DNA of 64,000 nt, taken from contig NZ_AZDV01000005.1 of NCBI RefSeq assembly GCF_001434835.1, positions 248,001 to 312,000 on the forward strand. Reading direction: 5' to 3'. Origin of the DNA: Levilactobacillus acidifarinae DSM 19394 = JCM 15949. GTDB lineage: Bacteria; Bacillota; Bacilli; Lactobacillales; Lactobacillaceae. Positions 8,734 through 16,169 of this stretch are shown here, one piece after another. The notes beneath the pieces were generated by a model. That model made no database searches, was not told the origin of the DNA, and saw only the letters and a program-made list of their open reading frames with translations. Position 1 is the stretch's first letter; every line of letters begins with the position of its first letter. The position numbers and the translations under genes were made by a program.

Positions 8734-9441
8734 GTGTCGCCGGTGAAACCGTGGCTCAAAATTCTATTGATTACGCTGGGTATCGTGGGCCTAGTTGGCC
8801 TGCTGGCCCTATTGTGGGTCAATTACCGCCACGTGATCCAGACCTTTATCGCGCAGGCTTTCGACCGGCAACGGTTGATTGATCTGTTGCGTCATCAGGG
8901 AAAACATAACATTCCGTTGTTCATGGCCGTGATTGCGATTGGTTCGGCGATCCCGGGGATGCCGATTGCCGCCGTGGCGGTACTTTCGGGGGTCTGCTTC
9001 GGGCAATGGCTAGGCTTTGGCATTAACGTGGTTGGCATCGTGCTGGGCAACTTGTTAGCCATCTACATTCTGGGAAAGTTTCCCCACCGGGCGCGGCCGA
9101 GTCGGTTTCGGTTCATCACCAACCGGCTCAACGCCATGCGTCATCCGCGGTTAGGTCTCAGTATCGGGTACGCGGTGCCGATGTTGCCCACGTTACTGGT
9201 CAACTACGCCGCGCTGGAATTGAACTTCTCGTTAGAAAATAAGGCCCTGTGCATCTTCATCGGGTCGTTGCCGGTTTCGTACCTCTACGCGTTTGGCGGG
9301 AACGCCTTACTCTTCGGGAATACTAAGACGGCGATTGTGGCGATTGGCTTGACTCTGTTGATGATCGGGTTATACGAAGTCATTCGGCGCGACCAACGCC
9401 TTAAGGCAACTAAGCAAAATAACGTGACTAATGAAAATTGA
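8734..9441 (+). CDS. TVP38/TMEM64-family (VTT domain) membrane protein
   Basis: 235 residues, about six hydrophobic segments. The central part (AIPGMPIAAVAVLSGVCFG, about residues 72-90, then a second re-entrant-like half) fits the VTT/DedA-like TVP38 family, membrane proteins linked to lipid or membrane homeostasis with unsettled activity. Start is ambiguous: GTG 8734 is only 3 nt after AGAAGGG, while in-frame GTG 8743 is 12 nt away; either would give nearly the same protein. Its TGA stop is embedded in a bidirectional terminator. Confidence 0.75.
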   Translation: MSPVKPWLKILLITLGIVGLVGLLALLWVNYRHVIQTFIAQAFDRQRLIDLLRHQGKHNIPLFMAVIAIGSAIPGMPIAAVAVLSGVCFGQWLGFGINVVGIVLGNLLAIYILGKFPHRARPSRFRFITNRLNAMRHPRLGLSIGYAVPMLPTLLVNYAALELNFSLENKALCIFIGSLPVSYLYAFGGNALLFGNTKTAIVAIGLTLLMIGLYEVIRRDQRLKATKQNNVTNEN

Positions 9442-9470
9442 GCATCGCCATGGTGGCGGTGCTCAATTTT
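9435..9470. terminator. Bidirectional terminator overlapping the TVP38 stop codon
   Basis: TTGAGCATCGCC pairs with GGCGGTGCTCAA, flanked by AAAA on the left and TTTTT on the right. It serves both the + gene and the convergent SDR gene. Confidence 0.88.
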
Positions 9471-9474
9471 TAAA

Positions 9475-10269
9475 TTACATAATCGTTGGGACTAACCCAC
9501 CATCGAGGCGTAAGGCCTCACCGGAGAACGACGAGGCGTCGGGACTCGCCACGAAGGCGGTGAAGCGGCCGATTTCTTCCGGTCGAATCAGTCGTTGAAT
9601 CTGGGACCGGGAGCGGTGATTCTTCATGAAATCGGCTTCCCACTGGTCCTTAGGTAGGTCGCTATCGGCATACATGTTGTTGAGCATGGTTTGGACGCCT
9701 TCGGTCAGCGTGGAGCCCGGCATGATGGTGTTGACCGTCACGTGAGTGGCTACCGTGAGCTTCGAAAGGCTCTTAGCCAACGACAGGTTCATGGTTTTGG
9801 TCATGCTGTACTGCGGCATCTCCCCGGACGGCATCACGGCTTCTTCGCTGGCGATGAAGATGACGCGGCCGAAGTCTTGCTTGAGCATGTGCGGGAGGTA
9901 GAATTTCGCCAAGGCGTTGCCGGCCAGCACGTTAACGTCGAAGAACCGTTTCCAGGTGGTGTCGTCGATGTCCCAGTAATCCATGGGTTTAAAAATCCCC
10001 ATGTTGTTGACCAGAATGTCGACCCTAGGCACCTGCGCGAACAGTTTTTGTTGTTCAGCTGGCTGGGCGATGTCGGCCACGACCCCCTGGGGCTGAGTCG
10101 CCGGAAAGGCGGCCGCTAGTTCGGCGACGACCTGGTCGACACTGGCCTGCTGCCGGCCGTTCACGATGACGTTGACGCCTTCGCGGGCTAGTTCGGTGGC
10201 GATGGCCTTACCGATACCCTTAGTTGACCCCGTGATCAGCGCTGTTTTTGCCGTTAAATGTAAATCCAT
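9475..10269 (-). CDS. Short-chain dehydrogenase/reductase
   Basis: 264 residues, classical SDR length. NAD(P)-binding TGSTKGIG at 13-20, NNMG at 88-91 (usual NNAG), catalytic Ser141, Tyr154 and Lys158 (YSMTK) are all in place. It should be a cytoplasmic NAD(P)H-dependent oxidoreductase; the substrate is not predictable. It lies 102 nt downstream of the DJ-1 gene on the same strand, with a palindrome ACCAATTGGT in the gap, so cotranscription is possible but not shown. Confidence 0.88.
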   Translation of the reverse strand: MDLHLTAKTALITGSTKGIGKAIATELAREGVNVIVNGRQQASVDQVVAELAAAFPATQPQGVVADIAQPAEQQKLFAQVPRVDILVNNMGIFKPMDYWDIDDTTWKRFFDVNVLAGNALAKFYLPHMLKQDFGRVIFIASEEAVMPSGEMPQYSMTKTMNLSLAKSLSKLTVATHVTVNTIMPGSTLTEGVQTMLNNMYADSDLPKDQWEADFMKNHRSRSQIQRLIRPEEIGRFTAFVASPDASSFSGEALRLDGGLVPTIM

Positions 10270-10357
10270 TGGTGAATCCCTCCCGTAAGTTATTGATAGG
10301 ACCAGCTTACCCGGAAACGGGCTAAAAAGCTAGTCGGCACTTTCGGGTGGGATAGGC

Positions 10358-10367
10358 ACCAATTGGT
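10358..10367. promoter_or_regulatory. ACCAATTGGT palindrome between the DJ-1 and SDR genes
   Basis: A perfect 10-bp palindrome 5 nt after the DJ-1 stop codon and upstream of the SDR start; a possible operator, weak evidence. Confidence 0.25.
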
Positions 10368-10371
10368 AAGT

Positions 10372-11049
10372 TTAGAGGAGTTCGTTGATCAGTTTCTTGG
10401 CGACGGCCCGCGCGGAGAAGGGGTTCTGCCCCGTGATCAGATGACCATCTTCCACGGCAAATTCACTGTAGGCCCGTTTCTTCTGGAAGTTGGCACCGTG
10501 TTGGCGGGCCAGGGTTTCGTTGAGAAAGGGGACGACCTTTTTCTTGCCGGCCAAGACTTCTTCGGCGGTCGTGAAACCGGTGATCTTTTTCCCGGCGACA
10601 AGGTATTTCCCGGCGGCGTCCTTGACGTTGAGTAATCCGGCGATACCGTGACACACGGACGTTAACCAGCCACCATTGTCGGCGATGGCCAGGGTAATTT
10701 TCTGCAGATCGGCGTTTTCGGGAAAGTCCCACATCACGCCGTGGCCGCCGGCAAAGTAGATGGCGGCGTAGTCTTTAGGATTAATGGCGTTGGGGGTTAA
10801 GGAATTACAGAGCGCGCGTTTCTGAAAATCTTCGGTCTCGTACCAGGACATGATGGCTTCGTCGACGTACTTCATACCGCGCGGGTCGAGGGGCACAAAA
10901 CCACCCAGCGGGCTCATGTAGTCCACGGCGATGTCGGCTTGGTGCATCTCCTCGGCGAATTCGGTGGCTTCGCCCAACCACAACCCCGTGGCGTCGGTGG
11001 TGCCGTAGTAGCGCGTTGTATTAGTTAAAACGATTAAAACTTTAGTCAT
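10372..11049 (-). CDS. DJ-1/PfpI superfamily protein (Hsp31-like)
   Basis: 225 residues. The nucleophile elbow SVCHGIAGLL has Cys133 and His134, and Glu27 (GEATEF) is the acidic partner typical of DJ-1/Hsp31 proteins. The YFAGGHGVMWD stretch (98-108) is the oxyanion region. Hsp31-like members act as glyoxalase III, deglycase or holdase chaperones in the cytoplasm; which applies here is unknown. An AGGAGGG ribosome site precedes the ATG. It lies next to an SDR gene, which fits a carbonyl-stress context (inference). Confidence 0.85.
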   Translation of the reverse strand: MTKVLIVLTNTTRYYGTTDATGLWLGEATEFAEEMHQADIAVDYMSPLGGFVPLDPRGMKYVDEAIMSWYETEDFQKRALCNSLTPNAINPKDYAAIYFAGGHGVMWDFPENADLQKITLAIADNGGWLTSVCHGIAGLLNVKDAAGKYLVAGKKITGFTTAEEVLAGKKKVVPFLNETLARQHGANFQKKRAYSEFAVEDGHLITGQNPFSARAVAKKLINELL

Positions 11050-11163
11050 GAAAAGCCCTCCTAACGAAAACTTAGCTGCCTTAAACTTACCACACGCAAC
11101 GGTTGAGGCCAGAGCGGACGACTTGTGACCCGGGCGAAAGTTACCCGACTTTAATTTTTATCT

Positions 11164-11198
11164 GAACACTTGTTCCCCTAACGAAAAGTCGGTATAAT
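11164..11198 (+). promoter_or_regulatory. LexA (DinR) box within the Y-family polymerase promoter
   Basis: GAACACTTGTTC (11164-11175) matches the Gram-positive LexA half-site arrangement GAAC-N4-GTTC. Its right half (TTGTTC) occupies the -35 position, 17 nt before a perfect TATAAT (11193-11198). LexA binding would block the polymerase until DNA damage. Confidence 0.8.
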
Positions 11199-11229
11199 GA
11201 GTTTAGTTCTGTCGAAAGAGGGGAAATTC

Positions 11230-12729
11230 ATGACCAAGCAGCGGGTGTACATTGCCATTGATTTGAAGTCGTTTTACGCTTCGGCGGAGTGTGCGGCCAA
11301 GGGCTGGGACCCCCTCAACGTTAATCTGGTCGTGGCCGATCGCAGTCGGACCAACAAGACGATTTGTCTGGCGGTTTCCCCGGCCCTCAAAAGCTTCGGG
11401 CTAGCCGGGCGGCCCCGGTTATTTGAAGTGGAACAGCAAGTGGCTGACCTGAACCGCGACCGCTACTTGGCCTACCATCACCGACTACACGGTGAGTCCG
11501 ACTATCGGGATGAATTGTTGCGCAATCCCAGCTTGAAGCTGACTTACCGGGTGGCCAAGCCGCGGATGGCCTACTACCTGCAGGTCAGTAACCAAATCTA
11601 TCAAATCTACTTAAAATACGTGGCGGCCGAGCAGATTCACGTCTACTCGATCGACGAAGTCATGATGGACGTCACCGAGTACCTCGATCTCTACCAGATT
11701 TCGGCACACGGACTGGCCAAAAAGATCATCCAAGACGTTCAGCAACAGACCGGTATCACCGCGACGGCGGGCATCGGCACTAACTTGTACCTGGCCAAGG
11801 TAGCGATGGACATCGTCGCCAAGAAGATTCCCGCCGACCAAGACGGGGTCCGCATCGCTAAACTAAATGAACATAGTTACCGTAAATACCTGTGGGCCCA
11901 CCAACCGTTGACCGACTTTTGGCGAATTGGCCGGGGTTACGCGAAGCGATTAGAGCAGTTAGGACTGCACACCATGGGCGACATTGCGCGTTGTTCGCTG
12001 GGAAAATCCACGGACGTCCGGAACGAGGAAACCCTGTACCGCGAATTTGGGGTGGTGGCTGAACTGATCATCGACCACGCTTGGGGGTATGAATCTGCGA
12101 CCCTCCACGACATTAAAAGTTATCGACCCGCCGCCCATAGTGTTGGTTCGGGTCAGGTCCTGCCCACGCCGTACGACTTTGCGCACGGTGAGTTGGTCGC
12201 CCGGGAAATGATTGACGGGTTGGCCCTCGACCTGGTGCGTAAACGGCTGGTGTGTGACCAGGTGGTGTTGCACATTGCCTACGATATTAAGAGTTTGAAA
12301 AATCAGACGGTGGCGATTACCACCCACGATTACTACGGGCGTAAAACGCCAAAACCGGCCCACGGAAGTTACGATTTTCAAGCCCCAACGTCGTTGACCA
12401 CCGAGCTGAAGCGCGCGGTATCGGCCATTTATCAACGTAAGGTGAACCCACACTACCTGATTCGGAAAATCACGGTCAGCGTGAATCACGTGATCACCGA
12501 GGCCGAAGCCCAGACCACCGAATACAGTGAACAGCTAGACTTGTTCGGCCGGGCTACGGGCCCCACGCCAAAGGAACAACGTGCGCGGCGACAAGAGCGC
12601 AAGGTTCAGGAGTCTATCTTGCAGGTCCAGGACCGCTTCGGCCGTGACGCCATTATGCGCGCGGCCGACTTGTTAGACGGGGCAACGTTTAAGAAACGCA
12701 ATCACGAGATTGGGGGCCACCAAGCATGA
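11230..12729 (+). CDS. Y-family (UmuC/DinB-type) translesion DNA polymerase
   Basis: 499 residues. Palm-domain acidic residues are visible: Asp11 in AIDLKSFYASAEC and Asp142-Glu143 in YSIDEVMMD. It is of the Gram-positive UvrX/UmuC-like group, longer than DinB (~350-ish) because of the C-terminal extension, and ends in a charged region with a QLDLF motif (about 436-440) that resembles a beta-clamp-binding peptide. It copies past lesions at the cost of errors. GAGGGG lies 7 nt before ATG 11230; the in-frame ATG at 11197 overlaps the promoter and cannot be the start. LexA box upstream, and it overlaps the YolD gene by 4 nt (ATGA). Confidence 0.9.
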   Translation: MTKQRVYIAIDLKSFYASAECAAKGWDPLNVNLVVADRSRTNKTICLAVSPALKSFGLAGRPRLFEVEQQVADLNRDRYLAYHHRLHGESDYRDELLRNPSLKLTYRVAKPRMAYYLQVSNQIYQIYLKYVAAEQIHVYSIDEVMMDVTEYLDLYQISAHGLAKKIIQDVQQQTGITATAGIGTNLYLAKVAMDIVAKKIPADQDGVRIAKLNEHSYRKYLWAHQPLTDFWRIGRGYAKRLEQLGLHTMGDIARCSLGKSTDVRNEETLYREFGVVAELIIDHAWGYESATLHDIKSYRPAAHSVGSGQVLPTPYDFAHGELVAREMIDGLALDLVRKRLVCDQVVLHIAYDIKSLKNQTVAITTHDYYGRKTPKPAHGSYDFQAPTSLTTELKRAVSAIYQRKVNPHYLIRKITVSVNHVITEAEAQTTEYSEQLDLFGRATGPTPKEQRARRQERKVQESILQVQDRFGRDAIMRAADLLDGATFKKRNHEIGGHQA

Positions 12730-13178
12730 GTCGGGAAACGAAACGGCAGATTGCCGAGCAGCTATTTAACGATACCAGCGCCTATGCCGACATCATGGCT
12801 CTACCGCACCACGTGTCTACGCGCCACTTGGCCATGCTGCAGGGGGACCGCGCGGCCCAGTTCGCGCCGTTTGCGGCGTTAACGGGTTACGACGACTTGC
12901 TGGCTAGTAGCGCGCAGGCCTTACGCCAGCAAGCGGATCTGCCGTTCGAGGCGTTAGCCAAATGCCGGCAAAATTTGCGGGCCGTGCGCGCGGTCATCGC
13001 CACTAAGCCGCGTGTTGAGCTCACGGCCTTTGACCCGGAGACCGGGGAGTGCCAGACTGTTCGAACGCGGTTGCGGGCGGTCGATGATCACCAGGTGACG
13101 TTACTGAACGGTCAGGTGATTTTAGTGGAAAATTTACAGGCGATTAACCGGTTACCGAAAGGAACGACTAGAGATTGA
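12726..13178 (+). CDS. YolD-like protein, translationally coupled to the Y-polymerase
   Basis: 150 residues, soluble. The start ATGA overlaps the stop of the polymerase gene, the usual arrangement of YolD-like genes behind UvrX/UmuC-type polymerases on chromosomes and mobile elements. The segment DRAAQFAPFAALTGYDDLL (about 40-58) is the family core. It is thought to accompany the polymerase, loosely analogous to UmuD, but the mechanism is not established. Same LexA control is expected through cotranscription. Confidence 0.85.
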   Translation: MSRETKRQIAEQLFNDTSAYADIMALPHHVSTRHLAMLQGDRAAQFAPFAALTGYDDLLASSAQALRQQADLPFEALAKCRQNLRAVRAVIATKPRVELTAFDPETGECQTVRTRLRAVDDHQVTLLNGQVILVENLQAINRLPKGTTRD

Positions 13179-13201
13179 TCTAATTTTAAACGAAACCCCT
13201 T

Positions 13202-13257
13202 ACATCTAAGAGAAGTTATTGACAAGTAATTGCTTGTCGGCCTAACATTTTAGATGT
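13202..13257 (+). promoter_or_regulatory. Promoter with nested, co-centred inverted repeats for the MFS exporter
   Basis: Promoter TTGACA (13219-13224), 18-nt spacer, TAACAT (13243-13248). Inner repeat GACAAG/CTTGTC (13221-13226, 13233-13238) and outer repeat ACATCTAA/TTAGATGT (13202-13209, 13250-13257) share the same centre (13229.5), so the whole 56-bp element is palindromic. A repressor operator is likely. Confidence 0.55.
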
Positions 13258-13310
13258 TGTATTTTTTTGCACTTATTCTGGCATTAATTTAATTGAGGGG
13301 AAGAAGATCA

Positions 13311-14804
13311 GTGAGCCGAAATCGAAAAATCTTAATCACGTTTGCCTTACTTTTATCCAACGCGATGGCGGGTCTAGACGCCACCATCGTGAACACCGCC
13401 TTACCGGCCATCGTCAGTGATCTGCACGGAATCCAGTACATGGGCTGGATCGTCGCCATCTTCCTATTAGGAATGGCCGTGGCCACACCGTTGTGGAGTA
13501 AATTTGGGGAGCGCAAGGGTAACAAATGTGCCTACATTACGGCCACCACGGTCTTTGCCGTGGGCGCCCTATTTCAAGGGCTAGCTAGCAACATTACCTG
13601 GTTTATTATTGCCCGGGGAATAATGGGGCTAGGGGCCGGCGGGATGAGCACGATTCCGTTCATTATTTACGCGCAGTTATTTGAGAATCTGAAACGCCGG
13701 GCGCAGGTGATTGGGATTACCTCCGCCAGCTTCAGCACCGCGTCCATCATTGGGCCGCTCTTCGGGGGCTGGATCGTCGACACATTTAGTTGGCACTGGG
13801 TGTTCTACATTAACTTACCGTTAGCGTTAGTGTCCGTTGCCATCGTAGCCGCCTTCTTTAAGTCGACGCGGGAACGGAACCATCAACCGGTCGACTATCA
13901 GGGCTCTGCCTTAATGGTTCTGGGGTTGGTGTCCATCCTGGTCGGGATTCAATTACTGGGAACCCAACCCATCGGCTGGACGATTGGTTTAGTCCTGATC
14001 GGACTGGCCCTGTTAGGTTGGATGCACCGGGTGGAAAACCGGGTGACGGACCCCATCGTTCCGAACCGCCTCTTTCAAAATTCTAAACTCGTGATTGACT
14101 TGATCATCTTCGCTTTCCTCTGGGGGGCCTTCGTGGCCTTTAACATTTACGTGCCGATGTGGGCGCAGGGCATCATGGGACTGAGTGCGTTAATCGGGGG
14201 CATGACCCAGATTCCCGGCTCAATTGCCAATTTTATCGGGTCCGAACTGGCACCGTCCGTGCAGCCCAAGATTGGGCGGTACTGGGTACTCGCACTAGGG
14301 ACCCTGACCTTCTTGATCACCTTTATCGGGATGAGCTGGGTGGCGCAAACCGCCAGTTACACCTTCCTGTTGGTGATGGGCGCCTTTAACGGGTTTGGGA
14401 TTGGGGTCTGCTTCACCACCCTGCAGGTCGCCGTCCAAAGTGACGTGGCCGTCAACGATGTGCCGATTGCCACGTCGTTTGCCTACCTGGTCCGTATTCT
14501 GAGTCAGACTTTCATGTCTTCAATCTATGGGGTAATTCTGAGTAAAGCCTTAGCCGCCGGGGTACAGGCCAACCACGGCCGGATCACCATGGGGATGCTC
14601 AATAAATTGAGTAATTCTCAAACCGCTAGTGGGCTGCCCCAACATCTCTTGCCGGCCATGCGAACCATCCTGTATCAGGGGATGCACAACATCATGGTCA
14701 TGGCGTTGATCCTGGTTTTGGTCATCGTCGTCTTGATTGGCGGATTGTTAGGCCGTCAACATAAAGCCGCATTACTGGCGAAACGCCAACGCAAAGCCGT
14801 TTAA
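13311..14804 (+). CDS. MFS multidrug exporter, DHA2 (14-TMS) type
   Basis: 497 residues. It begins with the DHA2 signature MAGLDATIVNTALPAI (about 18-33), has motif A-like sequence WSKFGERKGNK between helices 2 and 3, and motif C-like GPLFGGWIVD in helix 5. Fourteen hydrophobic segments fit the EmrB/QacA subfamily of drug:H+ antiporters. Start chosen as GTG 13311, 10 nt after GAGGGG; the TTG at 13293 lies within the ribosome site. Monocistronic, with a palindromic promoter and no regulator gene adjacent. The exported compound is unknown. Confidence 0.88.
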   Translation: MSRNRKILITFALLLSNAMAGLDATIVNTALPAIVSDLHGIQYMGWIVAIFLLGMAVATPLWSKFGERKGNKCAYITATTVFAVGALFQGLASNITWFIIARGIMGLGAGGMSTIPFIIYAQLFENLKRRAQVIGITSASFSTASIIGPLFGGWIVDTFSWHWVFYINLPLALVSVAIVAAFFKSTRERNHQPVDYQGSALMVLGLVSILVGIQLLGTQPIGWTIGLVLIGLALLGWMHRVENRVTDPIVPNRLFQNSKLVIDLIIFAFLWGAFVAFNIYVPMWAQGIMGLSALIGGMTQIPGSIANFIGSELAPSVQPKIGRYWVLALGTLTFLITFIGMSWVAQTASYTFLLVMGAFNGFGIGVCFTTLQVAVQSDVAVNDVPIATSFAYLVRILSQTFMSSIYGVILSKALAAGVQANHGRITMGMLNKLSNSQTASGLPQHLLPAMRTILYQGMHNIMVMALILVLVIVVLIGGLLGRQHKAALLAKRQRKAV

Positions 14805-14842
14805 AAATAGCCATCAAGTTCATACTGAACTTGGTGGCTATT
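14804..14842 (-). terminator. Minus-strand terminator between the MFS gene and a gene remnant
   Basis: AATAGCCATCAAGTTCA pairs with TGAACTTGGTGGCTATT. The U-rich run (ATTTTTAA) follows only on the minus strand, so it terminates leftward transcription; it could slow the MFS transcript as well. Confidence 0.6.
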
Positions 14843-14859
14843 GTCGTAATGATCACCGG

Positions 14860-15064
14860 TTAATCGACGACGCGAGTCTTACCCACCGCGCCGGCAACAC
14901 TCGCGGGTAAGGTTATGTCCTGGGAAATACCGTGGATGCAAGTCATGCGCTTGGCGAGGTCGAGGTCTCTGGTGACAAATCCGGCGTGAAACGGCCGCGG
15001 TTTCGGGAAGATCGACAAGTCCATCGCGTCCGTTCTGGTAATAGGCAATCGAAAGCGGTTGCAA
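14860..15064 (-). pseudogene. Probable gene remnant or small unknown gene
   Basis: A leftward stretch ending in TAA at 14860, 18 nt ahead of a minus-strand terminator. Coding-like sequence appears to switch frame: one frame gives MQPLSIAYYQNGRDG from 15064, the other a 62-residue ORF from 15048 ending AGAVGKTRVVD. No ribosome site precedes either. It looks like the 3' end of a decayed gene; I cannot name the family. Confidence 0.3.
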
Positions 15065-15115
15065 TTATCGCTTGATTACCGCTACACTGAAAATAGTGTC
15101 AAAGGAGGAATGATC

Positions 15116-15424
15116 GTGCCCCAATTAATTAAATTAGTAGATGAGATTCAGTACCGCGATCATCAAATTGCCAGCAAGTCGTTTACCCACAAACTGGGAA
15201 TCGTCTTACCGTTTGTCCTATACGCGTTGGATGCGGGAGAAAGCATTAGTAACGAACAGTCGACGCTAACCCGGTTGTTCGAAGTAGTTGACGGCACGCT
15301 GACGGTCGTCACGGATCACCCCATCCAGGTCCAAACGGGTGAGGTCTTGGTGATTCCGGCCAACACGTTGCACGAAATCCGGGCGGACCAGCGTTGTAAG
15401 TTTGTCCAACTCGAAACCAAATAA
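15116..15424 (+). CDS. Small cupin protein
   Basis: 102 residues, a single cupin barrel. The second cupin motif is recognisable as HPIQVQTGEVLVIPANTLHE (G-x5-7-P-x-N-x-x-H), but the first motif lacks the usual HxH pair, so metal binding is doubtful. Start chosen as GTG 15116, 7 nt after AAAGGAGG; ATG 15110 sits only 1 nt after the ribosome site. It is followed after 19 nt by a second cupin gene, with a second ribosome site, so the two are likely cotranscribed. Confidence 0.7.
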   Translation: MPQLIKLVDEIQYRDHQIASKSFTHKLGIVLPFVLYALDAGESISNEQSTLTRLFEVVDGTLTVVTDHPIQVQTGEVLVIPANTLHEIRADQRCKFVQLETK

Positions 15425-15443
15425 CCCACAGGAGGCGCTCAAC

Positions 15444-15782
15444 ATGGCTTATATTCAAAAGATTGATCAAGAAACGGTGTTGAATTTACGGCAACAAATT
15501 CCGGTGGACGAGGACCAGGTCAACAGCCGGACATTGGTTCAGCGAGACGACCTGGGGATGACCCTCTTCTCCGTGGCCACCGATCAAGAGATTGGCGGGC
15601 ATTCCGCCACGGGAGACGCCATGGTGAATATCTTGAGTGGTGAGGCTGAAATCACCATTGAGTCGCAGACCTATACCGTTAAGGCGGGCGAATCCATCGT
15701 AATCCCCGCTAACGCCCGGCATTCCCTGTATGCGGTCAAAGGATTTCAAATGTTATTGGTGGTCGTCAAGCCGGAGAAGTAG
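15444..15782 (+). CDS. Small cupin protein (second of pair)
   Basis: 112 residues. Cupin motif 1 appears as GGHSATGDAMVNILSGEAE (one of the usual two His replaced) and motif 2 as KAGESIVIPANARHSL. AGGAGG lies 8 nt before ATG 15444; the in-frame GTG-type start inside the previous gene is not needed. It resembles stress- or redox-related small cupins of lactobacilli; function unknown. A terminator follows. Confidence 0.7.
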   Translation: MAYIQKIDQETVLNLRQQIPVDEDQVNSRTLVQRDDLGMTLFSVATDQEIGGHSATGDAMVNILSGEAEITIESQTYTVKAGESIVIPANARHSLYAVKGFQMLLVVVKPEK

Positions 15783-15811
15783 ACGCCGCTAAAACGACAT
15801 GGTTTTTAATT

Positions 15812-15855
15812 AAAAGAGGTGCTGGTTGATCGTTAACTGACACCTCTTTTAATTT
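15812..15855 (+). terminator. Terminator after the cupin pair
   Basis: AAAAGAGGTG pairs with CACCTCTTTT over a 19-nt loop, followed by AATTT. Confidence 0.75.
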
Positions 15856-16169
15856 ATCAAAAGATGGCGTGAATATAATTAAATAAATAATGATTACCCT
15901 TAAATAATTATCCAAATTAGCTAGTCTGTAACCTGACATAATAAGGCGAATTAGTAAGCCTAATTTACCATAAACTCTTGTTAATAAAGCGATTAGTTCA
16001 ACAATCGTTAAAGCCAGAAATACCTTTTTAGGGTTATAAGGTTCAGTATGTAGCTAAGCTTTAAGAACGGTGCTATACTGAAGCCAATTACATGACTAAT
16101 TCTTTTATATTCGGATAAAACTGGCTGAGTTTGATATCTGACTAGGCCAGACTTGAGGGGGAACTCATT
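15856..16169 (+). other. AT-rich intergenic region upstream of the MucBP gene
   Basis: No gene seen. It contains an extended -10 promoter element TGC-TATACT (16071-16079) and an 8-bp inverted repeat TTCAGTAT (16042-16049)/ATACTGAA (16075-16082) whose right arm overlaps that -10, then a roughly 85-nt leader. Confidence 0.6.

Noticed and set aside
12480-12500. CACGTG-containing palindrome as a third parS
   Set aside because: GAATCACGTGATCACC lacks the TGTT/AACA flanks; other CACGTG sites (for example near 8830, 23090, 57207) also fail.
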